64,000 nucleotides of DNA from Blasia pusilla. Its lineage: Eukaryota > Marchantiophyta > Marchantiopsida > Blasiales. The DNA lies in NCBI GenBank assembly GCA_050084515.1, contig CM114272.1, forward strand, positions 46,686,001 to 46,750,000, given 5' to 3'. Shown piece after piece: positions 20,631 to 32,120 of the stretch (the stretch's first letter is position 1; every line of letters starts with the position of its first letter). Under the pieces are notes generated by a model. That model ran no database searches. It saw nothing but the letters and a program-made list of their open reading frames with translations, and was not told the DNA's origin. The position numbers and the translations under genes were made by a program.

Positions 20631-20897
20631 AGACCATCGGCTAGCTCTAGCAACCCCTGTAAGACAATGTATGCTTGAAGATAACAATACAGTTGCTGCA
20701 TTGGTGCTAGAGAAGATAGGCCAACTAATTAGAATGGTCAAAGAACCGGTCGCCGAACGGTGCTTCGCCCATGGACTATAGTTGTACTTGGTGAAAACCC
20801 GGTACTTCTGTCTATGGGAGGAAAACGTGGCAGGAAGCATAGGAGCACCAGGCACCCTCCTGTAGATGTAAAAAGAATCAGTAGTTAACCTCCATCC

Positions 20898-21848
20898 ATG
20901 GACCCTTACCCTATCGCCACCGTGGGGGTGATTGCGAGTTGCCAAATCCCCCAAGAGACTTATGGAAGGCTCTCAGCCCTCTTCGCGAGAGCAGTGAGCC
21001 GATCGGGCATGATAGAGCGGCAGAACAAAGAACCAGCTTGGAGACCCCTTGGTTCGCCTCCGAGTCTTCGTCCTCGTCCAAAGACGAAGACCAAGAAGAA
21101 AGAAAGGGACAAATTTCCCACTACGTCCCCTGCCAGTTCGCAGTCGGACGAAGAGTCGTCCTGGGACCCCTTTGGAGAGTCAAGGAGCGAGGAGCCGATC
21201 AGAGCACCTCGGGCGGCACCTTTACCTCCTCCTTCTCAAGCATCAAGCCCGGCAGCCAGCACGAGAGCAGTGCCCATGGCCAACACTAGAAAAACTCTGC
21301 TAAGGTACCCCACCTTTGCTGGAGGCCGACGAGACGATGTGGATAACTTTATTCTTGAATTCACCCATGTCGCAAAAGCCAACGGGGAAGGGGCAGAGGA
21401 GGATTTGTTACGAGTCTTCCCGGGCCTGCTCAAGAAGCGAGCAAGCCAGTGGTATGAAGGTCTCGGAGCAGAGGTCACGGAGACCTGGAAAAGGGTCATG
21501 GAATCCTTCCTACATGAGTTCCGCGACTTGGAGTTCGAGGACAGGCTTCTGACAAAGCTTCGCGACCTGAAGCGAAGAAAGAAGGAAACTCTCCGGGAAT
21601 ATACCCAACGGTTCCGGAGCCTTGTGAATAAGCTAGAACACACGACTACCTCCCAATTGGTAGATTGGTTCGTGTCCGGCTTGTCCAAAGAAATGGATCG
21701 GTATTGCCGGAGGGGCCAACGGGATTCTCTGGAGGCGGTCATAGCCTCTGCTGAGGCGTACCGACGGAGAAGTTACGGAGCATCCACAACTTCCAAAGGC
21801 GCCCGGGTGAGAGTTTACGTGAGGCTTATACTCGCTTGCGCCGGTTGA
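20898..21848 (+). pseudogene. gypsy family A gag (capsid)
   Basis: A 316-codon frame. The first 120 residues are disordered, Ser/Pro/Arg-rich. From about residue 135, LLRYPTFAGGRRDDVDNFIL, LKKRASQWYEGL, ETWKRVMESFLHEF and LREYTQRFRSLVNKLE form a retrotransposon gag capsid domain. It packages element RNA in the cytoplasm. The frame is lost at 21848 just before the matrix-like end and resumes in another frame at 21902. Confidence 0.85.
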
Positions 21849-21901
21849 TCAACATCACTCAGGGGGTGACAGAGGCTCAGGCTATCTAGTCATAGTACGC
21901 G

Positions 21902-22483
21902 ATGCTAGACCAGACCCTACGGACACGGGTGGGGGAGGGGGTACTTCTTATGAACACCTCCCCTACGTTGAGAGATGTTTTTAGGACCGCCAAGAATATT
22001 GAGAGCAACATGGCGGAGGAGAGCTTAGCCACCATGGGTTCTGGGCGAGAGCAGTCACGATTGTCTGCACCACCTGTGCAACAACGTGGACTCCGAGATA
22101 GGTCAACTGTGGCACCACGAGCTCAGGGAGGATACCGGGAGGCCGTGGCACAGAGACCTGCGCCTTCATATGTGGCTCAACATCAGCCACCTACTATTAC
22201 TTGTTGGTCATGTGGTGGAGCCCATCATCAGCGCGATTGCACTCGTGAGGGTCATGGACGTGTGCCTCAACATGAAGGAGGAGATGGTGCTGCACCAGGA
22301 GGTTATCAGTGTGACTATTGTCAGAGGTATGGTCATACACGCGCTAGGTGTTTCAGTTTACATCCTGAGTTACATCCGGACCGAGGGCCAGAGAGGGCAC
22401 CAGAGCGAGTAGCCGGTCCGAGTGGGCCTAGAGATCGTGCACCAAGTGGTCCCGTTGGGAGACGAGGAGCTGGAGTTGCCTGA
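21902..22483 (+). pseudogene. gypsy family A nucleocapsid with two zinc knuckles
   Basis: Continues gag. CWSCGGAHHQRDC is a CCHC knuckle one residue short of the standard spacing; CDYCQRYGHTRARC is a canonical C-x2-C-x4-H-x4-C knuckle that would bind RNA. Gln/Pro/Arg-rich spacers surround both. The sequence LRDVFRTAKNIESNMAEESL matches the minus-strand gag remnant at 56500-56600. Confidence 0.8.
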
Positions 22484-22564
22484 CAGGGTGGTGGAGCTGC
22501 CCGTGGAGGAGGTAGAGTACCACCACCTACACGCGCCGAGGGAGACGCCGGACGTGAGGCTGGG

Positions 22565-22964
22565 ATGGCTGCTCAGATACAACAGCTACAGGAGCAGATT
22601 TCCGCCATGGCATTGAGGTTACCCGATGCCGGATCCGTGGCATCGACATCATATGGAGCAGCCAAAGATCAGGAGGATCCTAGTTGGATGTGCGGGGTTG
22701 CCCAGATGGAGGCCGCCGCAGTTGTGACGCATGGAGTAGCCGCAAAGTTGGATCCACAGCAAGGGAAGCCAGAAAATAGACTAGGCTTCCTCCTCAGCTT
22801 GGGAGTGGCTGAGCAGTGTCGTATGAAATCGCAAGAGATCACAGCGGTTGCGTTGGTGAGCCCCATGCCTACCGAGACGGTGGAGGCAGTGGCTGGGGGC
22901 GAGACCCGAGGAGATCTACGCACCAGGGAAGATCAGGAGAGACACCCTTGGACTTCTTGGGATG
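22565..22964 (+). pseudogene. gypsy family A segment after the methyltransferase, joined to gag
   Basis: The end of this frame, ITAVALVSPMPTETVEAVAG followed by GETRGDLRTREDQERHPWTSW, matches the minus-strand gypsy A at 61800-61950, where that sequence directly follows the C5 methyltransferase motif X. Here it follows gag after only about 60 codons, so the protease and methyltransferase segments have been deleted. The LTR of family B cuts the element at 22965. Confidence 0.65.
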
Positions 22965-24157
22965 TGTAATGTCTAAGTGTTTCTTATTTACAGTCAATTG
23001 TAGAGTTCGATCCCCAAGAGGATCATTGTTGGATGAAAAGAGAGTATAAGGTGATGATTATGTTGTAAAAGTGTAATTGATTATGTAATTCAATTATAGT
23101 ATTCCAGTATCAGCTTCCGATTCTTCTTAGTACCTATGTTTTCTTCTTCAATTCTCTCGAGTGGAATTTCAAGTACGCTCAGGCAATTTGTTCTCTCATC
23201 ATCTCGGAATCTCACAGAGATCTCAAGAATAAAGCTGGCTTCTCCTACTTTCGGAACTCAATCCGTCGGGGCACGTTACTCTCTATCAAACAGATTTCAT
23301 ACAACTTTATATTGATTATTCCATTGATGAGAAAGGTTCGCCTGATTCACTCTTCACTCGGCAGACCCAAAAAGAATATTCAGATATAAGCATCGCACAT
23401 CAGAATGAATGAATGAATGAATGCTTTACTACTCCATCAAGAATTGGAAGACTTCAAAGTAGCTACAAGCTCGAGAGGGTACAACTCTCTTACTCGGACC
23501 ATTCCTACAGCATAAGGACTTCATGAGCGAATGATGCTAATATCTTCTGTCCTATTTCTTAAATATTCTCGAGAGTAAGATCGTTTCTATGATCCGAATC
23601 GTTCTTAATGAAGGGTGTGTCCTTTCAATATCTGTAACTACCTAGATCTATGATTCTCTTAGCTTTTCCTACGATCCCTATGAATCCGCGATACAAAACT
23701 ATCCTAACTACCAATTTGATACAAAGGGTCGCGCCCTTTCCTAGTCTAATTGTTTAAACTATGTGTCGTTTCAAATCTCAATCATGCTGAGCTTCGCTGC
23801 GCGAAATTTCCGGAGGACGAAGTTCTTCATTCTCTTCGTGCTTCGTGCTTCGCTCTTCGTGCTTCGTTCAAGAGCGAGGTACTTCGTATATAGAGCTTCG
23901 TTGAGCTTCGTTAGACTTTGTTAAGCTTCGCTGGGCTTTGTTGAGCTTCGCGTTGAGCCTTTATACTTCTTTACAGCTTTTGACTCTCCTCTAAGGCAAA
24001 TCCTTGATCTTCATCTCTCTGCCTTGTCTTTGGAGCTTGGTGATTCACTTATTCTTCTTCATAATAATAGATAATCATAATCAAAATCATAATATACAAG
24101 AGTCTTCGTTGAATAAAAAGATATATTCTTCAAGATTACAAAATTGTGGGTATCACA
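22965..24157 (-). mobile_element. family B long terminal repeat, copy 1
   Basis: The same sequence occurs at 44132-45483 (same orientation) and inverted at about 51440-52283. Relative to the element it starts TGTGATACCCAC at 24157, right after the purine tract GAGGGAGGGG, and ends ...ATTACA at 22965. These are LTR-like TG...CA ends of a retrotransposon read on the minus strand. It inserted into gypsy A. CTTCG-rich runs (23800-23960) may be internal repeats. Confidence 0.75.
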
Positions 24158-24160
24158 TAC

Positions 24161-24171
24161 CCCCTCCCTCA
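24161..24171 (-). promoter_or_regulatory. polypurine tract of family B element
   Basis: GAGGGAGGGG on the minus strand lies just upstream of the LTR start; the second B copy has AAGGGTGGGGG at the same place (about 45485-45496). Such tracts prime plus-strand DNA synthesis. Confidence 0.65.
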
Positions 24172-24196
24172 AATGTGAGCCGCCCCGGCGAACACT

Positions 24197-25631
24197 TCAT
24201 GATGTTTCTGCTATCTCCATAAATGTGTCCTCTAAACTATCAAATTCAGGGGTAGGCACCAAACGGCCGTGAATCGTAGAAGGTTTGTTGATAATGTTAG
24301 GGGTATGATTGCGCATTCTTTCTCGCGACTTGTTAACAACTAAGTGACTCCCGAGGACTTCATTCTGGACTAAGACATCAGATGGAGTGAATGCTGGTAA
24401 TTCTTCAAGAGTAATGGAAAGAGTGTGTACTACTTCTGGAAGAGATTTAGTATGATTGTCGAATTGGCGCTTCCAATGTTTGTTGATGTAGTCGATTTCC
24501 TCGTTCATCTGCTCTTCGAAGTTCTTGCTTGCTTCGTCGACCAGTTCTTTGACATCGTCCGGGTCCATCTGGGCTTTGTTGAGTAGCTTCTGCTCTGCCT
24601 CCAAGACTGAGATCCTCCCGGTAGCCTCCGTCCCCTGTGCCAGTAAGTCTTTGTTCGCTTCTTGATGTTCTTGAAGCAGCTTCGAAGACTCGGCATGTTG
24701 GATCGACAACTTCTTGAATTCGGTGTGAACCTGTTGTATCTGATGTCGATACTTGTCAATGAGGTGCGAAGCCTCCTTGATCTGCGAAACTAACTGATCC
24801 GCCCCACATTCGAGGTTAAGCGCCAAACTTTCCAATTGGCGTGCGTCCGGTGCAGATCGACAACTGGACCAAGTCGCTCTGAGTTTTGCGAAGCGTGGTC
24901 TACGTTTCTTCGAGTTCCTGATTCCGTATTTGCAGATTCGTTTCTGCTACTCGACGCTGTGCTTCGTGGTCTGACGAAGCTTGGGCTCTGCAGTTGAGGT
25001 CGTGCAAGCCTTCTAAATAATCGTCCACAGACGCCGTATCCTCGAGTTGAAGAACCCGCTGGAGTTGGTTCATGACGGGAACTGCCAATTGCAAGAACCA
25101 CATCATGTCGTCTGCCGTCTGCGACATGAGACGAAGTGTAGGTTGATGATCCCTTGCCCGCGGGGTCTCGTCGGAATCCTCCTGCATGACAGGCTCTGGG
25201 TCTGGGGGTGATTCAAAATTGACCCGGCCTCGCTTTGGCCGAGGAATTTCGTTGATAGCTTTGTCTTTCTTCAAAGCCGAAGTATGCGGATGTTGTTGAG
25301 GTGCTTCGGAGGGCGGGGTGACTTCGCGGCTACCCCTGGTACTAGTTGCGCCTTTCCGTGGTAGTCGGACGGGGGTCACTTGCGTCCAATCTAACGCCTC
25401 CTCTGCGGTCAATTCCTGCTTGTGAATATAAAGGTGAATCAAGAAAGGAGATAGGAAGGACTTCGTGCTTGGATGAAGCACGTCCACCATTCCTCGTACG
25501 TGCCCGTCCACAAAAGCAGCAAAGTCGACTCCTGGGGCTTCGGGGTCAAGGTGTTGATTCCAGATGATGTAGCACATCTTCAAGATCTTGTTCGTCAGAT
25601 AGTAAGAACGAGCGGGATAAAACAGGGTCAT
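24197..25631 (-). pseudogene. additional ORF of family B element (after integrase)
   Basis: Frames 25631-24900, 25101-24790 and 24835-24197 join through frameshifts into a protein of about 450 residues. The first part has ILKMCYIIWNQHLDPEAPGV and FVDGHVRGMVDVLHPSTKSF, a Pro/Lys-rich linker with a nuclear-localisation-like PRPKRGRVNF, and then a long coiled coil (VSQIKEASHLIDKYRHQIQQ onward). It ends 40 bp before the LTR. The homologous ORF at 45500-47558 lies downstream of integrase. It occupies the position of envelope-like ORFs in some plant retroelements but has no membrane segment that I see. Function unknown. Confidence 0.6.
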
Positions 25632-25971
25632 CAGATGTTTGCAAAACTGACCAAAGACGGGCGGAGAGAGTGACGAAGCCTTGTAGCCGTTCCTGCCCAG
25701 GCGCTCAGACGTGACACAACCGAGTGCTAAAAGATATTAATGTTTGACAAGCAACTCTGTGTCATACTCGTACTCTGGCGCAGCCGGGAGCAGATAAGTT
25801 GCTCTCCAGTCGTCCGCCGTCCATGTTGGGGCTAAGCTCGATACCGAAGATCCTTCTTTCGAAATTTGGCGACTGCAGACGCTGAGCGAAGCTCGCCCAG
25901 GAGTTCTCCTGATGTTAGAGTCCAGTTGGCTTGAAAGAAAGTTGCCAACGATCGCTCCTCCAGCGCTTCGA

Positions 25972-26535
25972 TCAGCTCCGGTAGCTCGCCCTCAACTCGG
26001 CAAAGAACTCAACCACGGGGTTGAACCTGGGACGAACCCGACTAGACGGTGCAACTGCTCCAGTGCGAGTGATCCCTCCTAAAACATCACCAGTGGAAGA
26101 GGAATTAGCCTCTCCTGACTCCTCCTCCTCATCTGGGAATGGCTCCGTCCATGACACATAGTGTGGGTCGTAGTAGAGTCGCCATGCCTCAATCTCCTGG
26201 GCATATCTGTGGGAAAATTCATGGTAATCGTCCATGGGTGCCCCCTCTAAATGCTGGAACATACCATTCCATGTTGTAAACGGGTTCTTGTCCCGCTAGG
26301 AGTCGCACCAACTCCTAAACTCTGCTATGAAATCGTGCAACTCAATTGTACCTACTGCACCTGAAAACCTACGCGGTCCTCTACCCCAGTCGTCCATCTC
26401 GTACGCCCAACTGGTAGGACCACTCACAATGTGTGGCGATGTGCTCACAAACTCCTCTAAACCCTCCCCCTCGTATGATGATGACATAGAAGGAGGTCGA
26501 GGTGGTCCCTGACGTGGAGATCCTTGGAACCTCAT
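25972..26535 (-). pseudogene. gypsy family A gag N-terminal part, minus strand
   Basis: Two frames, 26535-26296 (MRFQGSPRQGPPRPPS ... GTIELHDFIAEF) and 26262-25972 (MFQHLEGAPMDDYHEFSHRY ... FNPVVEFFAELRASYRS). The same sequence recurs at 57194-56973 and, diverged, on the plus strand at 31000-31900. It is the N-terminal capsid region. It is joined at about 25970 to family B sequence, so the rest of the element is missing. Confidence 0.7.
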
Positions 26536-27340
26536 GCCACTCCGCGTAAAATCTCTAGAGCTACTCTCGGGTTCACCACCTCGCCTCTCAAAGTCCCGAA
26601 TGGACCCCGTGATGACCCTCGTGCCCTTCTCACCCGATCACTCTTGCCTCGCGAGTAATCCCTTAATCACTCATCCCAAACATGCGGCACTCAATCTACA
26701 TTCTCCCTCCCCGAGACATGTAAAGTGCGGCAATAAGCGGCGTGGTGCGGCAAATCGACCAGGCTATCATCTCATCGACAACCTACCCTCAACTCCGGAC
26801 ATCCCATACAGGTCTATGTCCCCTAAACCACATACATAAATGATTCTCTCAGCATCCACACACCCAATGTCCCCAAATAAACTACCCAAATCCTGTAATC
26901 CCTCACACGTGCAGGGTAAAGGACCAGAATGGATAACCTACACACATGTCGATGTCGCTCCTCAGCAACTACAAATCTTGACCCCAACTCGATCGTGGAG
27001 ACAACTCCTCCAATCAGCAAGTCATACTCCTCCCAAACTGACGTTGCTCAAAACTCCTCGATAGACGGTGCGGTTCCAGCGGAACGATGCGGCGTTGCAG
27101 GCGGCACGGAACGGCTACGAACGGCACGGCCATCGATGATGGGATGCGGCACTCGACGGCATACCCTCCTCAATCAACAATAAACCCACACTCTGCTCCA
27201 CAATGCTAGAGCGGCTCCGCGATCAAGACAGTGTGGTGCGGCCACGAGCGGCACGGCACGACGCGGCGCGTTGCGGCTACGGGCGTCAAGGCACGGTACC
27301 CGATCGTCGTTGAGCGGCTACCAATCACAACATAGCAGCA
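26536..27340 (-). mobile_element. gypsy family A leader/LTR, copy 2
   Basis: Upstream of the gag frame. Homologous to 18089-18860 and 57430-58160; rich in GCGGCAC/GGCACGG units, unlike the flanking AT-richer DNA. Confidence 0.65.
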
Positions 27341-27489
27341 TGAAATCAAAACTCAAACACTATAACAAGAGGTCATATGCCATCATAGGTTGATGATGGT
27401 GGCGGCCAAAACAAAGTACGTGATGGCGACGCAAGTCCGAGAATCAACGAACGTTGTGGAAGATCCTCCACTCCGTAACGGTGGCAATG

Positions 27490-27640
27490 GCAACCAAGGG
27501 TGGACAACGGACGGTGGACCATTGACGGTGACGGTTGACCGTTGATGGTGAAGGCCAAACAGTGACAGTTGACCTTTGATGGTGAAGGTTGATCGTTGGT
27601 GGTGAAGGTTGACCATTGACGGTTGACGGCGACGGCCGCC
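27490..27640. repeat. minisatellite of GTTGACCRTTGAYGGTGAAGG-like units
   Basis: Degenerate tandem units of roughly 20-22 bp (GACCGTTGATGGTGAAGG and variants), about six copies. The Ser/Thr/Pro-rich minus-strand frames through it are repeat artefacts. Confidence 0.7.
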
Positions 27641-27871
27641 GCCGGTGTGGCGGCTGGTTTAGGGTTTGCACAATTTAACCCTAAAAATTGCCTAGCAATG
27701 GCAGTTTTGCAAGATTGACCATAACTTTTTGCTCGCAACTCCAAATTGCGCATTGTTTGTTGCACAGCGTGCATAGCTTCATGATCTAGGCCAGCATTAA
27801 AAAATATTTGGAATTGAACATTCCAGTAAAAACTGACGGGGACTATCATAAAGCCCAATGTCTCTTTCTTC

Positions 27872-28065
27872 TACCCAACATTCGGCAGCGCTTCCGCGCT
27901 GATTTCTCCCAACGAAAATGTAAAACTTGTGAAAAGACAAATCCGAAAGCTGCATGGTGCTCTCGAGAGCACGAACGTGGGTAACCTTACCACACACTCA
28001 AATTCTACCAACATTTGGGCAGCGCTTCCGTGCGCCACTCTCCCGTACAAAAAAACGGTAAAGGA
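27872..28065. repeat. direct repeat flanking a 16-bp palindrome
   Basis: CCAACATTCGGCAGCGCTTCCG near 27876 recurs (one or two changes) near 28006. Between them GTGCTCTCGAGAGCAC (27957-27972) is a perfect 16-bp palindrome. It could be a small mobile insertion or part of the gypsy A leader. Confidence 0.5.
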
Positions 28066-28249
28066 AAACAGCAAAGTGAATGACTCTTGCTCCCGTGAGC
28101 ACTCCCATGAGTCATGAAGCAGGGAACACGGCCCCTAACCTACAAACACAATGAAACTCTAGCAAGCTCCCGCATTGTAGCTCTCATTCTCTCTTTGTAA
28201 AGTAAGATCCAATCTCTCTTTACACAATCTCACACCATAGCTCTCAAAG

Positions 28250-28740
28250 GTGTGCACTCTCTCTCATGTCAAACCAAACCCACTCTCCTAATGAGAAGCT
28301 TGGGTTACACTCACAAGGCAAGGGACCATAGCTCCGCCGCCTCATGCCAAGAGGTTCAACAAAGAGAGAATGAGCTCTCAAGCTCTCTCTCCTTGGGATG
28401 TATACCCCTCCCTTCTCCCAAGCTCTCTCCATGGTAACCTATTCTCCCAAGTCACCTCCTTGGCTCTTGACCTGATGTAGGAGGTCAAAGGCCACTTACC
28501 AAAATTATAAAGTCGATCATATGCTCAAAATGGTACTTACCTAAAATAGTAAGTTCCTCAATATGGCTCCAAATGAGCCAAAACGAAGGGGAAACCTGCT
28601 CTCTCAGGTTTCCCGGGGCCTCAGCAGGTCATCCTCGACCTCCTAGGCATGTCCTCCACTACTCTTGAAGACGCTCTACTAGATCTCATCGATCTATCCT
28701 AAAGGACGTGACAAGAGGGAGAAGAGCTTGGAAAAATATC
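28250..28740 (-). mobile_element. gypsy family A LTR portion
   Basis: Aligns with 58375-58830 (shared CAAACCCACTCTCCTAATGA, GGCTCCAAATGAGCC and GAAACCTGCTCTCTC blocks). It belongs to the 5' LTR side of the minus-strand element whose gag lies at 25972-26535. Confidence 0.6.
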
Positions 28741-30640
28741 AATTGTTTTTGGAATAATAGACCCCCCTCCTCTAAATCGGCGATATGATCCATCAAGATA
28801 GGTGCATCTCCTTGGAGAAACCTTGAAGTCATAATCAATGCAATCAAAGCCTAAATCTCCAAAAAAGTTGTTGGAGAAGATGTGACTGTGGAGGAAAGCT
28901 CCACACCTCCAAAAGATATAGACAAGATAGTTTTTTCATGAAGTCATGATACCATTATCTCACTCAAATGTATTCGGACCAAGAAGTTGACCGAAAGTTG
29001 CCACAATAGAATTGTCAAAATCAACTCAAAAGAGAACAATCAATGTAAGAATTCTAAAGTGGGAGGAAAAGTGTGAAGAAGGTATAAGGCATACAATAGA
29101 AAATACTTGGAGAGAATCGCATAGGCCATTTGAGGATCCCCTAGATGAGGTGACAAATGTACCCATTCTACATCTTTTGAAAGAGCTGCATCCTAGAACT
29201 TCGAGACATAATGGATGAAACCGATTGGGACCCCAAGAACTTGAATCCCTTCAAAAAGATGGTAAAATCAAGAGTAGGCAAGATGATTATTGAGGAAAGC
29301 CATGAATAAGACCATACCCGCCATTTACTAGGTTGGACTTTAAGGTTTAAGATAGAAAGTTGCTCCACAAAATGGGTACAAAGAGAAACCACTTTGATTC
29401 AAAAAGAGGATTGGTAATGTGTGTATCATCACCAATAGAAGGAAGGGAAGGGAAAAGATGGAAATGCTTGGGTTGAAGCTTGGACAGCACAAAAATATTC
29501 AATGGCAAAGAGTAGCCGCCCATAGGATCACTTTGATCTCGGTCACAAGATGATTGGAGAATACTATATTCTCTAAAAGTAGCATGGTGAGAATAGATAA
29601 TGTGCATATTATAGGTGTCAAAGGATTGGAAATTTTGAATGAGACTGACAAGTTTTACTCTTATAGACATAACTCCTTGAATATGGCTACACGAGAAATT
29701 AAATTCAATGCATTAATCGATAGCCCGTCTAAAAATTTGACTGCTTTAGAGTCTAGCATTAAGTGAGGAATATAAAGAAAAGCTCTTGTGAAAACCATCA
29801 AGTCAGGATCCGTCGTATATATTTTCACAGAAGATGGTTGTGACATCTTAATTAGTTAGATGAAAAGTAAAGTTCTACCATGTCGACGACATAGAGAATC
29901 AACGGGTTGTTTGGGTTTAACTTTGTCTTGAAGTGTCAAGTGAGGTTGGTGATAAGTCTGTTGGATTGGTTTTGTCATTTTACACAAGACCCTTCTTTTG
30001 CTATTTTTGGCCAGATGACTTGTTGACCAAGTGAACGGTCGCTCGATACCCTTTGCACGCAAGTTATCCTTTGGAGGGTTTTTTGGGAGAAGAGCTTTTG
30101 CCCCTTCCCTAGGGTATAAGACAAGGAGTGTTGAATTTCACAAGCCATCTTTCTTATGTCAAGCCTTTGAAGCACTTCTCTTGCTTAGTGTTTGGTAGGA
30201 GCTTGACTATTAGAGTCTAGGTTCCCTCAAGGCGGAAGGTGGGTGTGGCTTGATATTATATGTATATTCGAGAATGGAGTTTGCCGTGTGAGTCATTTGC
30301 ACTTAGATTTTACATAAGAAAGATCTCAAGGGGCATGGGGAATTTTTTGTGTGCAGGTGGGCAGACGAGTTGCCTTAGTGGGGAGCCCTTTGAGACGTGT
30401 GTTTGGCATTTGGGTTACGAAAAGGCAACATTGAGCCGTTTCTACTTCGATTTTACAATCCTACCTCATACGCTCAAGCACTCATACTCACAAACAGTTT
30501 CACACACTTATCTCATGTCAGTGAGGGTATTGGGTATCAGGTAGAGCTTATACTAGATGGATGTAGCGATGGTGTCAATTATAGACTCCTTACGTGTGTA
30601 GCGTGTTTATGGGTTTAGGGAGGTTACCTAAGTAGGGATT
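28741..30640. other. no recognisable gene; one dispersed repeat
   Basis: About 180 bp at 29875-30060 (CATGTCGACGACATAGAGAATC onward) matches 41230-41410, so an unclassified element end occurs in both places. No coding motif seen elsewhere. Confidence 0.4.
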
Positions 30641-30899
30641 GTGTTAGTAGCTTAGTTGAGTTAGTTTGGGAGGCTCCAGGAGAGCCCAAATAGTTAAGTG
30701 TGCCTGAGGCTAGATGTATCATCACAGAATTAGCATGAGCGTTGGTGAGCTAGTAATGAGTGCGGAAGACTCTTCGTGAGTGTGAGTGATTGAGCATACG
30801 ACATAGTGTTTTTCATTGTGACGTTCTTCTAGGGTTTGAAAGAACACGGTAGTTTGAGAAATGGTAGTGGTTTTGTGTGGAGTGCAGTGAGATATCGAG

Positions 30900-32120
30900 G
30901 GGTTTCAAGTGAGGAATCACCCAGACTTCTACCCGTGGTTAGATCGTTCTCATTAGACAGTAGGTCTAGTGATGAGATCGTTGACAACGATTGTGACATG
31001 TAGAGAGAGATGGACGACATGAGCCATAGGGTCATATGTCATTTCTCTGATGTAGTAGGCACCATCCACTTAGATGATTCATCTAGGATTTTGACACGTT
31101 TGGTGATTTTGAGGAGATATGAGCAACAATGCAATTCAACCATTTCATGACGTGGAAGGATTTGTTCCAGCATTTGGAGGGACCTTCGATGGATGACTAT
31201 CGTGAGTTCAGAAATTTACACGATGTAGATCCTTGGAGGATTTTGTTGCCTATGTGTCTATAATTTTATCAGTTACAAGAATGATAGCGTGAAGGTCCCT
31301 GAAAGCCAAGCTTGCTCGCTTCCTATGACCACCCTAATGGAGGGGCCCTTTGGGAGAGGCGAGGGCGCACTACTTAGGAAAGCGGGGGCCATAATTTGAT
31401 ACACACAGTGGTTTTGTGGCTTTTTAGTTGAAGCAATGTTAGGGTCCTAGGGTCATTCCGCGAGCGTAGATTTAGGCTTGAGAGAGAGTCTTGAAGAGCT
31501 CGCGATGTACAATGTGTGTAGATTTCAATAAACCAACATGAGAATGTTTGATCGTAGGTATAGCTTCCGTGCGGTAAGTGAACCATGTGCATCTTGTGTG
31601 ATTCATATGAGTGATTGTTCAATTTCTTCCAACAAGTGTACTAAGCCCTAGGGTATGTATCCACTAGTGGTTGTGAGATGTATGATGGAGGAGTGAGGAA
31701 GGTTAGACCCACACTATTAGCCCAAGGGCTAGATGGAGATTATGAGAACAATCATGGTGAGATGGTAAAGAACTCTGGTAGTAGAGGGACACCTAGTTTT
31801 AGTCCTACATTGGAGTTCTTCCGAGAGTTGGGGAGGAGCTACCCAGGCGTATTGACCAACAAGTTGAAGAGTCTACAAGATTTTCAACGGACATGGGATT
31901 AGACTTTGAGAGAGGCATTCACGGGCATGCGATGACTGATCATAACCATTTCCCAAAGTGACTGAGGCACATAGAGTATAGTAATATTATAGGGTTCTGG
32001 ATGTGGAGATGTGGAGGAGAGCTCACAATGCGATGTGGCTTCACCCAATAGAGCCCACATTGAAGTGGGTCTTCGAGTCGTCTGAGCGGATTGAACTCAA
32101 CATGAATGAAGAGCATGTAG
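30900..32120 (+). pseudogene. decayed gypsy gag, plus strand, diverged from family A
   Basis: MDDMSHRV...DVVGTIHLDDS near 31010-31075, FQHLEGPSMDDYREF near 31165-31215 and PTLEFFRELGRSYPG near 31808-31850 parallel the family A gag blocks AYEMDDWGRG...GTIELHDF, MFQHLEGAPMDDYHEF and PVVEFFAELRASYRS. Stops and indels lie between the blocks. It is a capsid relic of a related family. The region upstream (30640-30900) is probably its leader. Confidence 0.6.

Noticed and set aside
24197-25631. Gag identity for the family B ORF
   Set aside because: It lies between integrase and the 3' LTR and lacks the capsid motifs seen in family A gag, so gag is unlikely.
27373-27858. 161-codon minus-strand frame
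   Set aside because: Its Ser/Thr/Pro-rich part is the minisatellite at 27490-27640, and no motif supports a protein.
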